Below the pieces are notes generated by a model that was not told where the DNA came from, did not search any database, and saw nothing but the letters and a program-made list of their open reading frames with translations. DNA of 25,678 bases from CAYJPV01 sp964547975 (GTDB lineage Bacteria; Acidobacteriota; Vicinamibacteria; Vicinamibacterales; JAKQTR01): positions 1-25,678 of the forward strand of contig CAZJRM010000051.1 of NCBI GenBank assembly GCA_964547975.1, given 5' to 3'. This document shows positions 1-7,032 of this stretch, piece by piece. The stretch's first letter is position 1. Each line of letters opens with the position of its first letter. Both the position numbers and the translations under genes were made by a program.

Positions 1-2012
1 GTCACGACCGTCGCGGCCACTTCTGCCACCGGCTCGACGCCGACGACCGCCTCGTCTTCGGCGATCGGCTCCGTCGCAGTCATCGCGGCCACTTCCGCCA
101 CCGGCTCGACGCCGACGACCGCCTCGTCTTCGGCGATCGGCTCCGTGGCGACCGTCGCCGGTTCGGCAGCGAGTTCCTCGAGCGCCTGCGCCAGCGTCTG
201 AGACGGATCGGCCAGCATGGCCCGCTGGTCGTCTTCGTTCTCCGACAACGAGTACACGGGCACCGGCACCAGGTCCGGCGCCGGACGCCAGTCGGGCTTC
301 TTCTGCTCGTCCCAGTCGTCAGGAACAGCAAACGCCGCCACGGCGGCGTCGAGGTCCGGCACCGCCGGTCCGCTGTCTGCCACCGGATCGACGGTCACCA
401 ATGCCGCCTGGTCGAGGACCACGTCCACATCGGCCGGGGCGGACGCGTCGAGTTCGGCGGGGACGGCCGGGGCCCCGTGCGGGATCACCAACTCGATGGC
501 GGGCAACTCGGCATCGGCGCCAAGGTCGTCGATGACGTAGACGTCGGGCGCGGTCTCAGCGCCCGGCTCGGCCAGTTCTTCGAGGGCCGCCTCCAACGAC
601 ACCGCGAGTTCGGCCTCCTGGGCCTCGACGGACTCGCTCTGGTCCAGCGCCACCACGGTTTCCGGCACGGCGTCCGGCGCTTCTTCAGCAGGCGCAGCGA
701 TCTGATCGAGCGCCGATTCCAGCGACACTGTCACTTCCACGACGGCGGGCCTCTCGGCCCGCGCCGGCGGCACCACTTCCACATCGTCAAGCTGGAGATC
801 GCCGCCAATGCGGATCGACTCTGTCGTCGCCGCCAGAATCGCATCGGCCGGCGAAATCGGCGCCGGGCGGGCGGCCGACGCCTGCGGAGATTCCCCTGCG
901 GCCAGCAACGCATCGGCGGCCGACGGCAGCGCCTTGCGCGGCTTGCGCTTGAGGATCAGCTTGATGGGCTTGCCCTCGACCGCCTCCACTGGTTCCGGCA
1001 GCGGCAAGCTGGTGTCGTCGGGACCGACGACTGCCGGCGCCGGTTCGGGCGTCTTGGGCGAGATGCTGAGCGATCGGCGTTGCACGTTACGACGCGCCGA
1101 ATCGACGTCCGGATCGTCGCCGGTCATGGCGCGCTGGTAGTCGTCGAAGAGCAGCTTGACCGGGTTGCCCGAGGCCGACGCGCCCGAACGCCGGTCTTTC
1201 GCCAGCGCGTCCTCGAGCGCCAGTTGGGCGTCGCGGGCCGAATTCGCCCGTTTCGACGTCTCGAACTGGAGCACGCTCTTGAGCCAGCTCTTGATCGCTT
1301 TGGCCGTCTGCGCACTGCTCACGCCGGGCCCGGCCGCGGTCGTTTCGACGAGATTCAGCAGCCGGCCCGGATAGTCCACCGGATGGAGCATCCGGTTCCC
1401 GAGCAGAGCCAGCGCCAGCACCCCGATCTGGGCGACGTCGGCCTCCGCGTCGAACGGCGGCGGGCCGGGCTTCACGGGCATCGGTACGCGGTAGACGCGC
1501 CAGAGGCGGCTGCGTGTCAGTTCGAGGCGCTGGAACGCGAGCCCGAACACGTGGTCGGTCAACACGACGTGACCGCGCGGCGTGATCAGGATCCGCTCGG
1601 GCCCGATGGCGCCGTGGCTGACGCCACGCGACTGATGCAGAGCCGCGACCGCACCGAGTGTCTGACGGACGACGTGCCAGGTGGCATCCACGCCGACCAC
1701 CAGGCGTCCGCCGGCCGCCGCCGTGAGCATCTCGGACAGGCGGACGCCCGGGACGTGATCGGAAATGACCTCGAACCCGAACGTATCGTCCTGGGGCACC
1801 GCCGTCCAGCGAACGTGGACGAATTGCGCAAGCCTGAGGGACGACAGGCGGGATACCCGATCTGTAATCGCGGTGCGCATGGCCGCGACTTCGTGGCAAA
1901 GCGTCAGCACCTGGACGGAGTCACCCGTGCCGTCCGTACGCAGGGTGCGCACGCCGAGGCCGTCCTCGAACCCCTCACGAACGTCGACAGGGCGTGCCAC
2001 AGGCCGATGCAT
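1..2012 (-). CDS. Pseudokinase-like protein with long acidic repeat tail (3' end outside window)
   Basis: The frame is open for 670 codons from an ATG at 2012 to the window edge, with a stop 8 codons upstream of that ATG. Residues about 10-260 resemble a degraded Ser/Thr protein kinase fold. An 'HGAIGPERI' stretch (133-141) sits where HRDxxxxN should be, 'TDHVFG' (152-157) sits in place of DFG, and 'DVAQIGVLALALLG' (192-205) recalls the DxWSLG helix. The catalytic HRD aspartate and a recognisable ATP-binding lysine are missing, so a pseudokinase is more likely than an active kinase. From about residue 270 the protein is low-complexity, rich in Ala, Val, Pro, Glu and Asp, probably disordered, and ends in 24-residue tandem repeats. 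No membrane segment is seen. No strong Shine-Dalgarno precedes the ATG. It is transcribed divergently from the tRNA-His. Role unknown; scaffold or regulatory binding is only a guess. Confidence 0.72.
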   Translation of the reverse strand, partial: MHRPVARPVDVREGFEDGLGVRTLRTDGTGDSVQVLTLCHEVAAMRTAITDRVSRLSSLRLAQFVHVRWTAVPQDDTFGFEVISDHVPGVRLSEMLTAAAGGRLVVGVDATWHVVRQTLGAVAALHQSRGVSHGAIGPERILITPRGHVVLTDHVFGLAFQRLELTRSRLWRVYRVPMPVKPGPPPFDAEADVAQIGVLALALLGNRMLHPVDYPGRLLNLVETTAAGPGVSSAQTAKAIKSWLKSVLQFETSKRANSARDAQLALEDALAKDRRSGASASGNPVKLLFDDYQRAMTGDDPDVDSARRNVQRRSLSISPKTPEPAPAVVGPDDTSLPLPEPVEAVEGKPIKLILKRKPRKALPSAADALLAAGESPQASAARPAPISPADAILAATTESIRIGGDLQLDDVEVVPPARAERPAVVEVTVSLESALDQIAAPAEEAPDAVPETVVALDQSESVEAQEAELAVSLEAALEELAEPGAETAPDVYVIDDLGADAELPAIELVIPHGAPAVPAELDASAPADVDVVLDQAALVTVDPVADSGPAVPDLDAAVAAFAVPDDWDEQKKPDWRPAPDLVPVPVYSLSENEDDQRAMLADPSQTLAQALEELAAEPATVATEPIAEDEAVVGVEPVAEVAAMTATEPIAEDEAVVGVEPVAEVAATVV
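11..154. repeat. 72-base tandem repeat inside the pseudokinase-like gene
   Basis: Two adjacent copies (11-82 and 83-154) differ at only about six bases. The period is 72 bases, so the frame is kept; each copy encodes a 24-residue acidic unit containing 'ATEPIAEDEAVVGVEPVAEV'. The array may continue beyond the window edge. The near-identity at DNA level points to recent duplication. Confidence 0.85.
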
Positions 2013-2123
2013 GTCAGATTTTGATGCAACGAACGGGCCGGGTCAGCGCCCGGGACCGAGACCACATAACCAATTGTGAATAGAACGCTTACGCCATAAC
2101 TTCGACCCGCCGTGCCTGCGTAC

Positions 2124-2141
2124 CTGTGCGCCGGCGCACAG
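2124..2141. repeat. 18-base perfect palindrome in the divergent spacer
   Basis: The palindrome is CTGTGCGCCGGCGCACAG. It lies in the 267-base spacer (2013-2279) between the pseudokinase-like gene and the tRNA-His gene, which are transcribed divergently. It could be an operator or a hairpin in a leader. The rest of the spacer holds an AT-richer stretch at about 2065-2100 that may contain the leftward promoter, but no clean -35/-10 pair could be assigned. Confidence 0.5.
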
Positions 2142-2233
2142 ACGGAATGCCGGATCTGTAAACGAAGTGACACACTTGAGACGTCGCCCGTTGTATCGGC
2201 ACCCGGAGGGAGCGGGCATAGCGTGCGGGGAGG

Positions 2234-2262
2234 TGCAAAGTCGGGCGCCGTTCTGCTACACT
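2234..2262 (+). promoter_or_regulatory. Weak candidate promoter for tRNA-His
   Basis: A TACACT hexamer at 2257-2262 lies 17 bases from the first base of the tRNA, where a -10 box would be expected. The -35 candidate TGCAAA (2234-2239) has a 17-base spacer but matches the consensus poorly. The call rests mainly on the -10 position. Confidence 0.3.
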
Positions 2263-2279
2263 TGAATGCTCTTGGCACG

Positions 2280-2354
2280 GTGGGTATAGCTCAGTGGTAG
2301 AGCGCCGGACTGTGGCTCCGGAAGTCGCGGGTTCGAACCCCGTTACCCACCCCA
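2280..2354 (+). tRNA. tRNA-His (anticodon GTG), CCA encoded
   Basis: A full cloverleaf can be drawn. The acceptor arm GTGGGTA (2280-2286) pairs with TACCCAC (2344-2350). The D arm is GCTC/GAGC, and the anticodon arm CCGGA/TCCGG holds the loop CTGTGGC with anticodon GTG at 2312-2314. The T arm contains GTTCGAA. The base before position 1 is G (2279) and the discriminator is C (2351), the G-1:C73 pair that identifies tRNA-His to histidyl-tRNA synthetase. CCA is encoded at 2352-2354. G-1 is encoded in the DNA, so the mature RNA probably starts at 2279. Confidence 0.96.
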
Positions 2355-2394
2355 CCCCATACAGACCATCGCGACGGCTTCCTGGACGGCCGTC

Positions 2395-2409
2395 CACGCC
2401 GGAGGCGTG
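2395..2409. terminator. Hairpin between tRNA-His and the convergent DinB-type gene
   Basis: A 6-bp stem CACGCC/GGCGTG with a GGA loop lies just past the stop of the leftward gene and 40 bases after the tRNA. A second palindrome, GGACGGCCGTCC (2384-2395), abuts it. Neither has a T-run, so this is at best a bidirectional stem-loop of the U-tract-free type. Confidence 0.3.
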
Positions 2410-2410
2410 C

Positions 2411-2923
2411 TCAGGACAGCGGGAGGCCTGCAATCGCGCGGAAGTGCGGCTCGTGGTGGCGCTCGTGACCCGCGAGCGTTTCCAGGATCCACTCGACATG
2501 GATCCGGCCGAGTTCCGGGTGGTCGAGCGTCCGCTCGCGTTCGGCGTTGGTCAGGCTCTGGAAGAACACCAGGTTCATCTGCCGAGTGGCGTAGTACGCC
2601 CGGAAGGCCGTCAGGCCGTCGGCCGCGGCCTCGCGCACCAGCCACGTGTCCTGGTCGAACGGCTGGACGACGTAGCCGGCCTGGCTGATCGCCATACGAA
2701 CGCGCGTGCCGAAGACCCACTCACATTGCGCGAGATGCACCAGGAGCTGGGCGGCCGTCCACTTGCCCGGCGCGTAGCTCGAGGCCATCTGCTCACACGA
2801 GAGTCGCTCGACGATGGCACGCAGGCGTTCCGGCGTCTCGGCGAGCGCCGTCATCACATCGACATCGCCGAGAGACGCCGCGTACGGGTTGGCGGTCCAC
2901 TTCGGAAGGTGCGTCGTCGCCAT
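2411..2923 (-). CDS. DinB / YfiT-like metal-binding family protein
   Basis: This 170-residue protein has the size and layout of the DinB_2 / YfiT four-helix bundle. The likely metal ligands are visible: H63 in 'LLVHLAQCEW', and H153 and H157 in a C-terminal HxxxH ('GHERHHEPH'). The motif 'YAPGKWTAAQLLVHLAQCE' is typical of the family. The ATG at 2923 is chosen because GGAG lies 8 bases upstream; an in-frame start 18 codons earlier would lack this and add an atypical extension. Family members include bacillithiol or mycothiol S-transferases and many of unknown function, so the substrate cannot be told. The protein is soluble and probably cytoplasmic. The ABC transporter genes lie upstream in the same direction, 28 bases away, so co-transcription is possible. 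Confidence 0.85.
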   Translation of the reverse strand: MATTHLPKWTANPYAASLGDVDVMTALAETPERLRAIVERLSCEQMASSYAPGKWTAAQLLVHLAQCEWVFGTRVRMAISQAGYVVQPFDQDTWLVREAAADGLTAFRAYYATRQMNLVFFQSLTNAERERTLDHPELGRIHVEWILETLAGHERHHEPHFRAIAGLPLS

Positions 2924-2951
2924 TGGTGTCTCCGTGAAGGATGTTTCGACG

Positions 2952-3713
2952 TCACCGGGCCTCCGGGCTGCGCTCACCGTCGAGCAGCGCCCGGGTGGCC
3001 GGGTGCGTCGGGTTGACCAGGACGGAGCGCGGCGGCCCCGCCTCCACGACGGCGCCGTCGGCGATGACGACGACGCGGTCCGCGAAGTCGCGCACGAAAT
3101 CGTCGTCGTGCGTCGCCATGAGCAGCGTCCGCCCGCTCGATGTCAGGCCGCGCAGCGTCGCGCCGAGGTCGCCGCGCCGCGCGGGGTCCAGCGAGGCCGT
3201 CGGTTCGTCCATCAGCAACAGCGGCGGGTCGACCGCGAGCGCGCGGGCAATGGCCACGCGCTGCGCTTCGCCGCCGGACAGTTCCCGCGGCAACGCGTGG
3301 GCGCGATGCCCGACGCCGAGTTGCGTCAGCAACTCGCGGGCGCGGGCTTCAGCGTCGTGCCGCGGCACGCCGTGCGCGTGGACGGGAGCCAGCCACACGT
3401 TGTGCAGCGCCGACAGGTGTTCGAACAGGTAGTGGAACTGGAACACCATGCCGACGCGCCGGCGCAGCGGCTTGAGGACGGCCGGGCCGGGAAGGCCGCC
3501 CGGCGCGAGGCCGACGCCGTCCACCTCGATGCGGCCGCCGTCGAATCGTTCGAGCCCCGCGACCGCCCGGAAGAAGGTCGTCTTGCCGCCCCCCGACAGG
3601 CCCATCAGCGCAACGAGTTCGCCGCGACGGACCTCGAGCGTCACGCCGCGCAGGACGTCGAGCGTGCCGCGCCGGAGCGTCACGTCGGTGGCGGAGAGCA
3701 CGACGGGCGTCAC
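2952..3713 (-). CDS. ABC transporter ATP-binding protein, polar amino acid type
   Basis: This 253-residue ATPase has every expected motif: Walker A GLSGGGKTT (38-46), Q-loop Q92, signature LSGGEAQR (145-152), Walker B LLLMDEP (165-171), the D-loop 'SLDP' and an H-loop 'ATHDD'. The phrases 'FEHLSALHNVWLAP' and 'VVEAGPP' near the C-terminus resemble the GlnQ/HisP family of amino-acid importers rather than the LolD/MacB group. The GTG start at 3713 overlaps the TGA stop of the upstream permease as GTGA, a sign of translational coupling, so it almost certainly powers that permease. Walker A ends in TT instead of the usual ST, a conservative change. Two subunits would bind the cytoplasmic face of the permease. 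Confidence 0.92.
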   Translation of the reverse strand: MTPVVLSATDVTLRRGTLDVLRGVTLEVRRGELVALMGLSGGGKTTFFRAVAGLERFDGGRIEVDGVGLAPGGLPGPAVLKPLRRRVGMVFQFHYLFEHLSALHNVWLAPVHAHGVPRHDAEARARELLTQLGVGHRAHALPRELSGGEAQRVAIARALAVDPPLLLMDEPTASLDPARRGDLGATLRGLTSSGRTLLMATHDDDFVRDFADRVVVIADGAVVEAGPPRSVLVNPTHPATRALLDGERSPEAR

Positions 3714-5266
3714 GGCGTCGCCGCCTTCCAGCGCGCTTCGAGGCGCCGCGCGAGGCGCGAGAGCGGCAGCGACAACGCCAGGTACAAGGCGCCGCAGAGC
3801 AGGCCGGGTACCACCCAGCTGCCGATATTCGCCGCGAAGATCTGCGTCTGCTTGGTCAGTTCGACGACCGTCAGCACCGACACGAGCGACGAGTCCTTCA
3901 GCAGCGCCACGAAGTCGTTGGTCATCGGCGCGAGCGCGAGGCGGAGCGCCTGCGGTCCGCGGACGAGCGTGAAGACCTGGCGCTCGCTGAGGCCCAGCAC
4001 CCGCGCCGCTTCGAGCTGGCCCGACGGCACGGCTTCGAGCGCGGCGCGGTAGATCTCGCTTTCGTACGCCGCGTAGTTCAGCCCGAGCCCGAGCAAGGCC
4101 GCCACGAACGCCGGCAACCGCACCACCCCGGCCAGACCGTAGTAGAGCACGAACAACTGGAGCAGGACCGGCGTCCCGCGGGTCACTTCGACGTACACGG
4201 TGAGCACGGCCCGCAGCCACGGGCCGCCGTAGACACGACCGCTGGCGATCCCGACACCGGCGACGACGGCGAGCGCCATGGCCGCGAAGGACAGCACGAG
4301 CGTGATGAACGCCGCCCGGAGGATCGCAGGCAGGTAGCGGCGCGTGGCCTCGATCGTGCTTGGCATGGGAGCCGTGGCCGGCGAGACCGGCGCCTCGGCG
4401 CCGGCCGAGGGCGCGACGCCGGACGTGGCCGGCTCGCCGAGCAGGCGGGCGTAGAGCGCGACCTGATCGTCGTTCCAGAGCCCCCACCTCCGGAAGATCG
4501 TCTCCAGCCGCCCGTCGCGCATGGCGTCGCGCAGGAGACCGTCGACGCGGTCCCGCAGATCGGCATGCTCGGGCGCCAGCACCGCGATGTAGTGGCCCAC
4601 GGCCACGACCGCCGGCTGCTTCGCCAGGCCGCGATGGCGGCGGATCGACTTGTCCGCCAGCACGTGGTCCAGCAGCACGGCGTCCAGGCGTCCGTTCAGC
4701 ACGTCTTCGTACGGATGCACGTCATCGTCGTAGGACACCGCCGTGAGCCCGTGTTCACGTTCGGCATTCAGCAGGATCTCGTAGGCGATCGTACCGCCCA
4801 GCGTCCCGACCCGCTTCCCGCGCAAGTCCGCCAGCGAACGGAACCGGTCGCGGTCCGCCTGCCGGACCGTCAGGACCTCGGTGAACTCGTAGTACGGAAG
4901 CGTGGCGGCCAGCGTCGCCCTGCGCGCCGGCGTGTCTTCGATTCCGCCCATCCCGATCTCGAAGTCCCCGCGTTTGACGGAGGCGTCGATGGACGCGAAC
5001 TGGACGGATACGAACCGGGGCCGGCGGCCGAGGCCCTCCGCGATGAGCGTGGCGACGTCGACTTCGAAGCCCTGAACGCGCGTCGGGTCGGATGGGTCGG
5101 CCTCGACGTACGGCGAACCACCCTCGGGGTCCCCGCCCCACCGCAGGTCGGGCAACTGAGCGGGCGGCTGGGCGGCAGCCAGCGTCGGCGCGCCGGCCGA
5201 CAGCGCAGCCGCCAACAGGACGGACACGATGAGGAAGCGGCCCGGTGCGGCCGCACGATGGTGCAT
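3710..5266 (-). CDS. Substrate-binding protein fused to amino acid ABC permease
   Basis: The 518-residue protein combines two importer parts. Residues 1-32 are a Sec signal peptide ending near 'TLAAAQ'. Residues about 38-265 form a type-3 (amino acid) solute-binding domain with 'GFEVDVATLIAEGLG', 'GDFEIGMGGIEDTPAR' and 'LRGKRVGTLGGT'. A Pro/Ala linker (280-305) leads to a HisM/GlnP-type permease (310-505) whose 'YESEIYRAALEAVPSGQLEA' is the EAA loop that docks the ATPase. Such receptor-permease fusions are known, for example GlnP of lactic acid bacteria. The ATG at 5266 is preferred; a TTG at 5311 would add 15 residues before the signal peptide and lies in the proposed -35 box. No Shine-Dalgarno is seen. 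The substrate is probably a polar amino acid or related small solute; sequence alone does not tell which. Confidence 0.9.
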   Translation of the reverse strand: MHHRAAAPGRFLIVSVLLAAALSAGAPTLAAAQPPAQLPDLRWGGDPEGGSPYVEADPSDPTRVQGFEVDVATLIAEGLGRRPRFVSVQFASIDASVKRGDFEIGMGGIEDTPARRATLAATLPYYEFTEVLTVRQADRDRFRSLADLRGKRVGTLGGTIAYEILLNAEREHGLTAVSYDDDVHPYEDVLNGRLDAVLLDHVLADKSIRRHRGLAKQPAVVAVGHYIAVLAPEHADLRDRVDGLLRDAMRDGRLETIFRRWGLWNDDQVALYARLLGEPATSGVAPSAGAEAPVSPATAPMPSTIEATRRYLPAILRAAFITLVLSFAAMALAVVAGVGIASGRVYGGPWLRAVLTVYVEVTRGTPVLLQLFVLYYGLAGVVRLPAFVAALLGLGLNYAAYESEIYRAALEAVPSGQLEAARVLGLSERQVFTLVRGPQALRLALAPMTNDFVALLKDSSLVSVLTVVELTKQTQIFAANIGSWVVPGLLCGALYLALSLPLSRLARRLEARWKAATP

Positions 5267-5281
5267 GGACTGGCGGTCGGC

Positions 5282-5311
5282 ATTATCACGGCGCCGGGCC
5301 CCCGCCCGCAA
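5282..5311 (-). promoter_or_regulatory. Candidate promoter of the ABC importer operon
   Basis: On the minus strand a GATAAT -10 box (5282-5287) lies 18 bases from a weak TTGCGG -35 box (5306-5311). Transcription would start about ten bases before the ATG at 5266, which fits a near-leaderless message and the lack of a ribosome-binding site. The -10 is good and the -35 is poor. Confidence 0.4.
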
Positions 5312-5657
5312 GAGCCGAGTGGCCGGGCGAGTGCCTGGCGCCGGTGTGCGAATCTGTCATCATGCCGACACAACGGGTGGCAGCCGGCTGACACCCCGCG
5401 CAGGCGGTGCTGATGATGGTGAGGGGATTTCTGGCCATTTTTCGCACGCGCGCGGGTCGCCGGATACTGGCACGCCACGTGCTACTGGTATGGGTGAGGA
5501 AAGTGACCCAACACACGCCCGCCGTGGTGGCCTCCACGGTGGACTGGGAGAGGGGGTCTGACCCACCGCCTCTCCGACAACTTCCTCCTCACAACCTCCT
5601 CCTCCCTTACTCGGCCGCGTGCACACGCGGCCGAGGTCTTGTACGAGGCGGACGCCC
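5312..5657. other. Intergenic stretch without a convincing gene
   Basis: The spacer lies between the ABC importer operon (starting at 5266) and the end of the FtsX-type permease (5658); both are leftward. Possible short frames have no family resemblance and end in Pro/Leu-rich text typical of non-coding GC-rich DNA. The stretch at 5581-5610 is pyrimidine-rich on the plus strand, with CCTCCT-like runs. The only clear structure is the stem-loop at 5610-5635. Confidence 0.6.
5610..5635 (-). terminator. Strong stem-loop after the FtsX permease gene
   Basis: An 11-bp perfect stem (CTCGGCCGCGT with ACGCGGCCGAG) closes a GCAC loop 22 bases past the stop codon at 5658. It is placed as a transcription end for the leftward adaptor-permease cluster. 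There is no T-run after it on the minus strand, so it is not a classic intrinsic terminator. Confidence 0.5.
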
Positions 5658-6914
5658 CTACTCGTAGCGGAGGGATTCGATCGGGTCGAGGCGCGAGGCA
5701 CGCCACGCGGGCCAGAGGCCGCTCAGGATGCCGGTCACCATCAGCACCGCCGTCGCGACGATCACCACGTCGGGCGTGAGGACGAGATGGATGTCGGTGC
5801 CCCGGGTGGGATCGCCGAGCAGTTGCCCCAGAAACGGACGCACGCCCGCCACCGACACCAGCAGTGCCGTCATGGCGATGCCGACAACGCCGCCGACGGA
5901 GGTAATCGCCAGCGCTTCGGCCAGGAACTGAACGAGGATGTGGCCGCGCCTCGCGCCGAGCGCCTTGCGCACACCAATCTCGCGCGTCCGTTCGGTCACG
6001 GACACGAGCATGATGTTCATCACGCCCACGCCGCCAATCATGAGCGTCAGCGTACCGATGAACACGAGGATGATCTTCAGCCCCGTGGCCATCCCGCCGA
6101 CCATCTCCCGCGCCTCGGCGCTGTCGTTGATCGCCAGCGCGCGCTGGTCGCGCGCGTCGAATCGATGCCGCTCCGCCAGCGCGGCCCGGACCTGTGCCAT
6201 GCCCTTCTCGTGAAACTGCGGGCTGATGGTCTGCACCACGATCGTGTCGAGGAAGTCCTGGTGGAAGAGTTGCTCGGTCACCGTGTAGGGAATGAACACG
6301 CTGCGGCGGTCCGGCCAGAAGTAGTTCGACAACTGCGCCTTCTCGGCCAGGACACCCACGACTTCGAACGACACGCCCTTGATCCGGATGATCTGCCCCG
6401 ACGCCGGGCTGTTGCCGAACAGCTTGCGGGCGACGTCCACGCCGAGGAACGCCACGCGCCGGCGACGCTCGATGTCTTCCGCGTTGATGAAACGCCCTTC
6501 GGACGGAATCTCCGTCCGCATCACCCCGTACTCCGGCGCGACACCGCGCACGCCGGCGGACGTCGCGCGCGTACCGTAGTTGAGCTGCAGCGTCTCGTAG
6601 ATCTCCGGGCTCGCGGACTTGATGTACCCCAGTTCTTTCAGAGGCTCGACGTCCTCGAGTTTCAGGAACACGCGTCGGCCCGCGCGCTCGCCGCCGGCCT
6701 GCATGCTGGTCTGGCCGCCGTAGATCACCGCCACGCCATTCGAGAAGGCATTGCTGAACCCGAAGATCAGCGCGCGGTGGAACCCGTTCCCGTACGCCAT
6801 CATCGTCGTCACGGTGACGATGCCCCACGCGATGCCGAGCGTCGTCAGCGACGCCCGGAACCGGTTCGTGGACAACGACTGCCACGCCTGGGTGATGATC
6901 TCTTTCAGCAGCAT
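5658..6914 (-). CDS. MacB/FtsX-type ABC permease (second of pair)
   Basis: This 418-residue membrane protein has the MacB layout: one N-terminal helix ('ASLTTLGIAWGIVTVTTMMA'), a large periplasmic MacB_PCD domain, then three C-terminal helices of the FtsX domain. It carries the family signature 'GGVGVMNIMLVSVTERTREI' followed by 'GVRKALGARR'. It ends in 'LDPIESLRYE', matching the upstream paralogue's 'LPPIEALRYD'. The ATG at 6914 is chosen over a TTG three codons earlier. MacB-type permeases work by mechanotransmission with a MacA adaptor and an outer-membrane channel to export lipids, peptides or drugs. No nucleotide-binding domain is fused to this protein or encoded in the cluster. The spacer of about 118 bases from the upstream permease holds two kinds of repeat. 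Confidence 0.9.
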   Translation of the reverse strand: MLLKEIITQAWQSLSTNRFRASLTTLGIAWGIVTVTTMMAYGNGFHRALIFGFSNAFSNGVAVIYGGQTSMQAGGERAGRRVFLKLEDVEPLKELGYIKSASPEIYETLQLNYGTRATSAGVRGVAPEYGVMRTEIPSEGRFINAEDIERRRRVAFLGVDVARKLFGNSPASGQIIRIKGVSFEVVGVLAEKAQLSNYFWPDRRSVFIPYTVTEQLFHQDFLDTIVVQTISPQFHEKGMAQVRAALAERHRFDARDQRALAINDSAEAREMVGGMATGLKIILVFIGTLTLMIGGVGVMNIMLVSVTERTREIGVRKALGARRGHILVQFLAEALAITSVGGVVGIAMTALLVSVAGVRPFLGQLLGDPTRGTDIHLVLTPDVVIVATAVLMVTGILSGLWPAWRASRLDPIESLRYE

Positions 6915-6929
6915 CGGATCCAATCCCGG

Positions 6930-6947
6930 GCCGGACTGAAGTCCGGC
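6930..6947. repeat. TGAA-loop palindrome, copy 1
   Basis: A 7-bp perfect stem GCCGGAC/GTCCGGC closes a TGAA loop (6937-6940). It lies in the spacer between the two FtsX-type permease genes, next to a heptamer array. The same layout recurs at 11265, 15575, 23125 and 23151. Confidence 0.75.
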
Positions 6948-6962
6948 GCTACGCCTGTCACA

Positions 6963-7032
6963 CGGCTAGCGGCTCACGGCTTTCGGCCTGGCCCAATCCC
7001 CAGTCCCCAATCCCCAATCCCCAGTCCTCACC
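6963..7032. repeat. Heptanucleotide tandem array 1 (10 units)
   Basis: Ten consecutive 7-base units fill 6963-7032 and end exactly where the stop codon of the permease begins (7033). The units are CGGCTAG, CGGCTCA, CGGCTTT, CGGCCTG, GCCCAAT, CCCCAGT, CCCCAAT, CCCCAAT, CCCCAGT and CCTCACC. The unit changes part-way from a CGGCTNN type to a CCCCART type while the 7-base phase is kept. Confidence 0.85.

Noticed and set aside
477..2024. Long plus-strand open frame opposite the pseudokinase-like gene
   Set aside because: Its product is Arg/His/Gly-rich with no family resemblance, as expected for the antisense of a GC-rich gene; the minus-strand frame has kinase-like landmarks.
2952..3713. The ATPase at 2952-3713 as the missing partner of the MacB-type permeases
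   Set aside because: Its motifs match amino-acid importers and it overlaps the stop codon of the binding protein-permease fusion, so it belongs to that importer.
5407..5667. Short plus-strand open frame in the spacer before the FtsX permease
   Set aside because: No ribosome-binding site, no family resemblance, biased composition, and it overlaps the stem-loop and the end of the permease gene.
6963..7032. CRISPR array at the repeat-rich spacers
   Set aside because: The repeats are 7 bases long with no spacers between them, and no cas genes are present.
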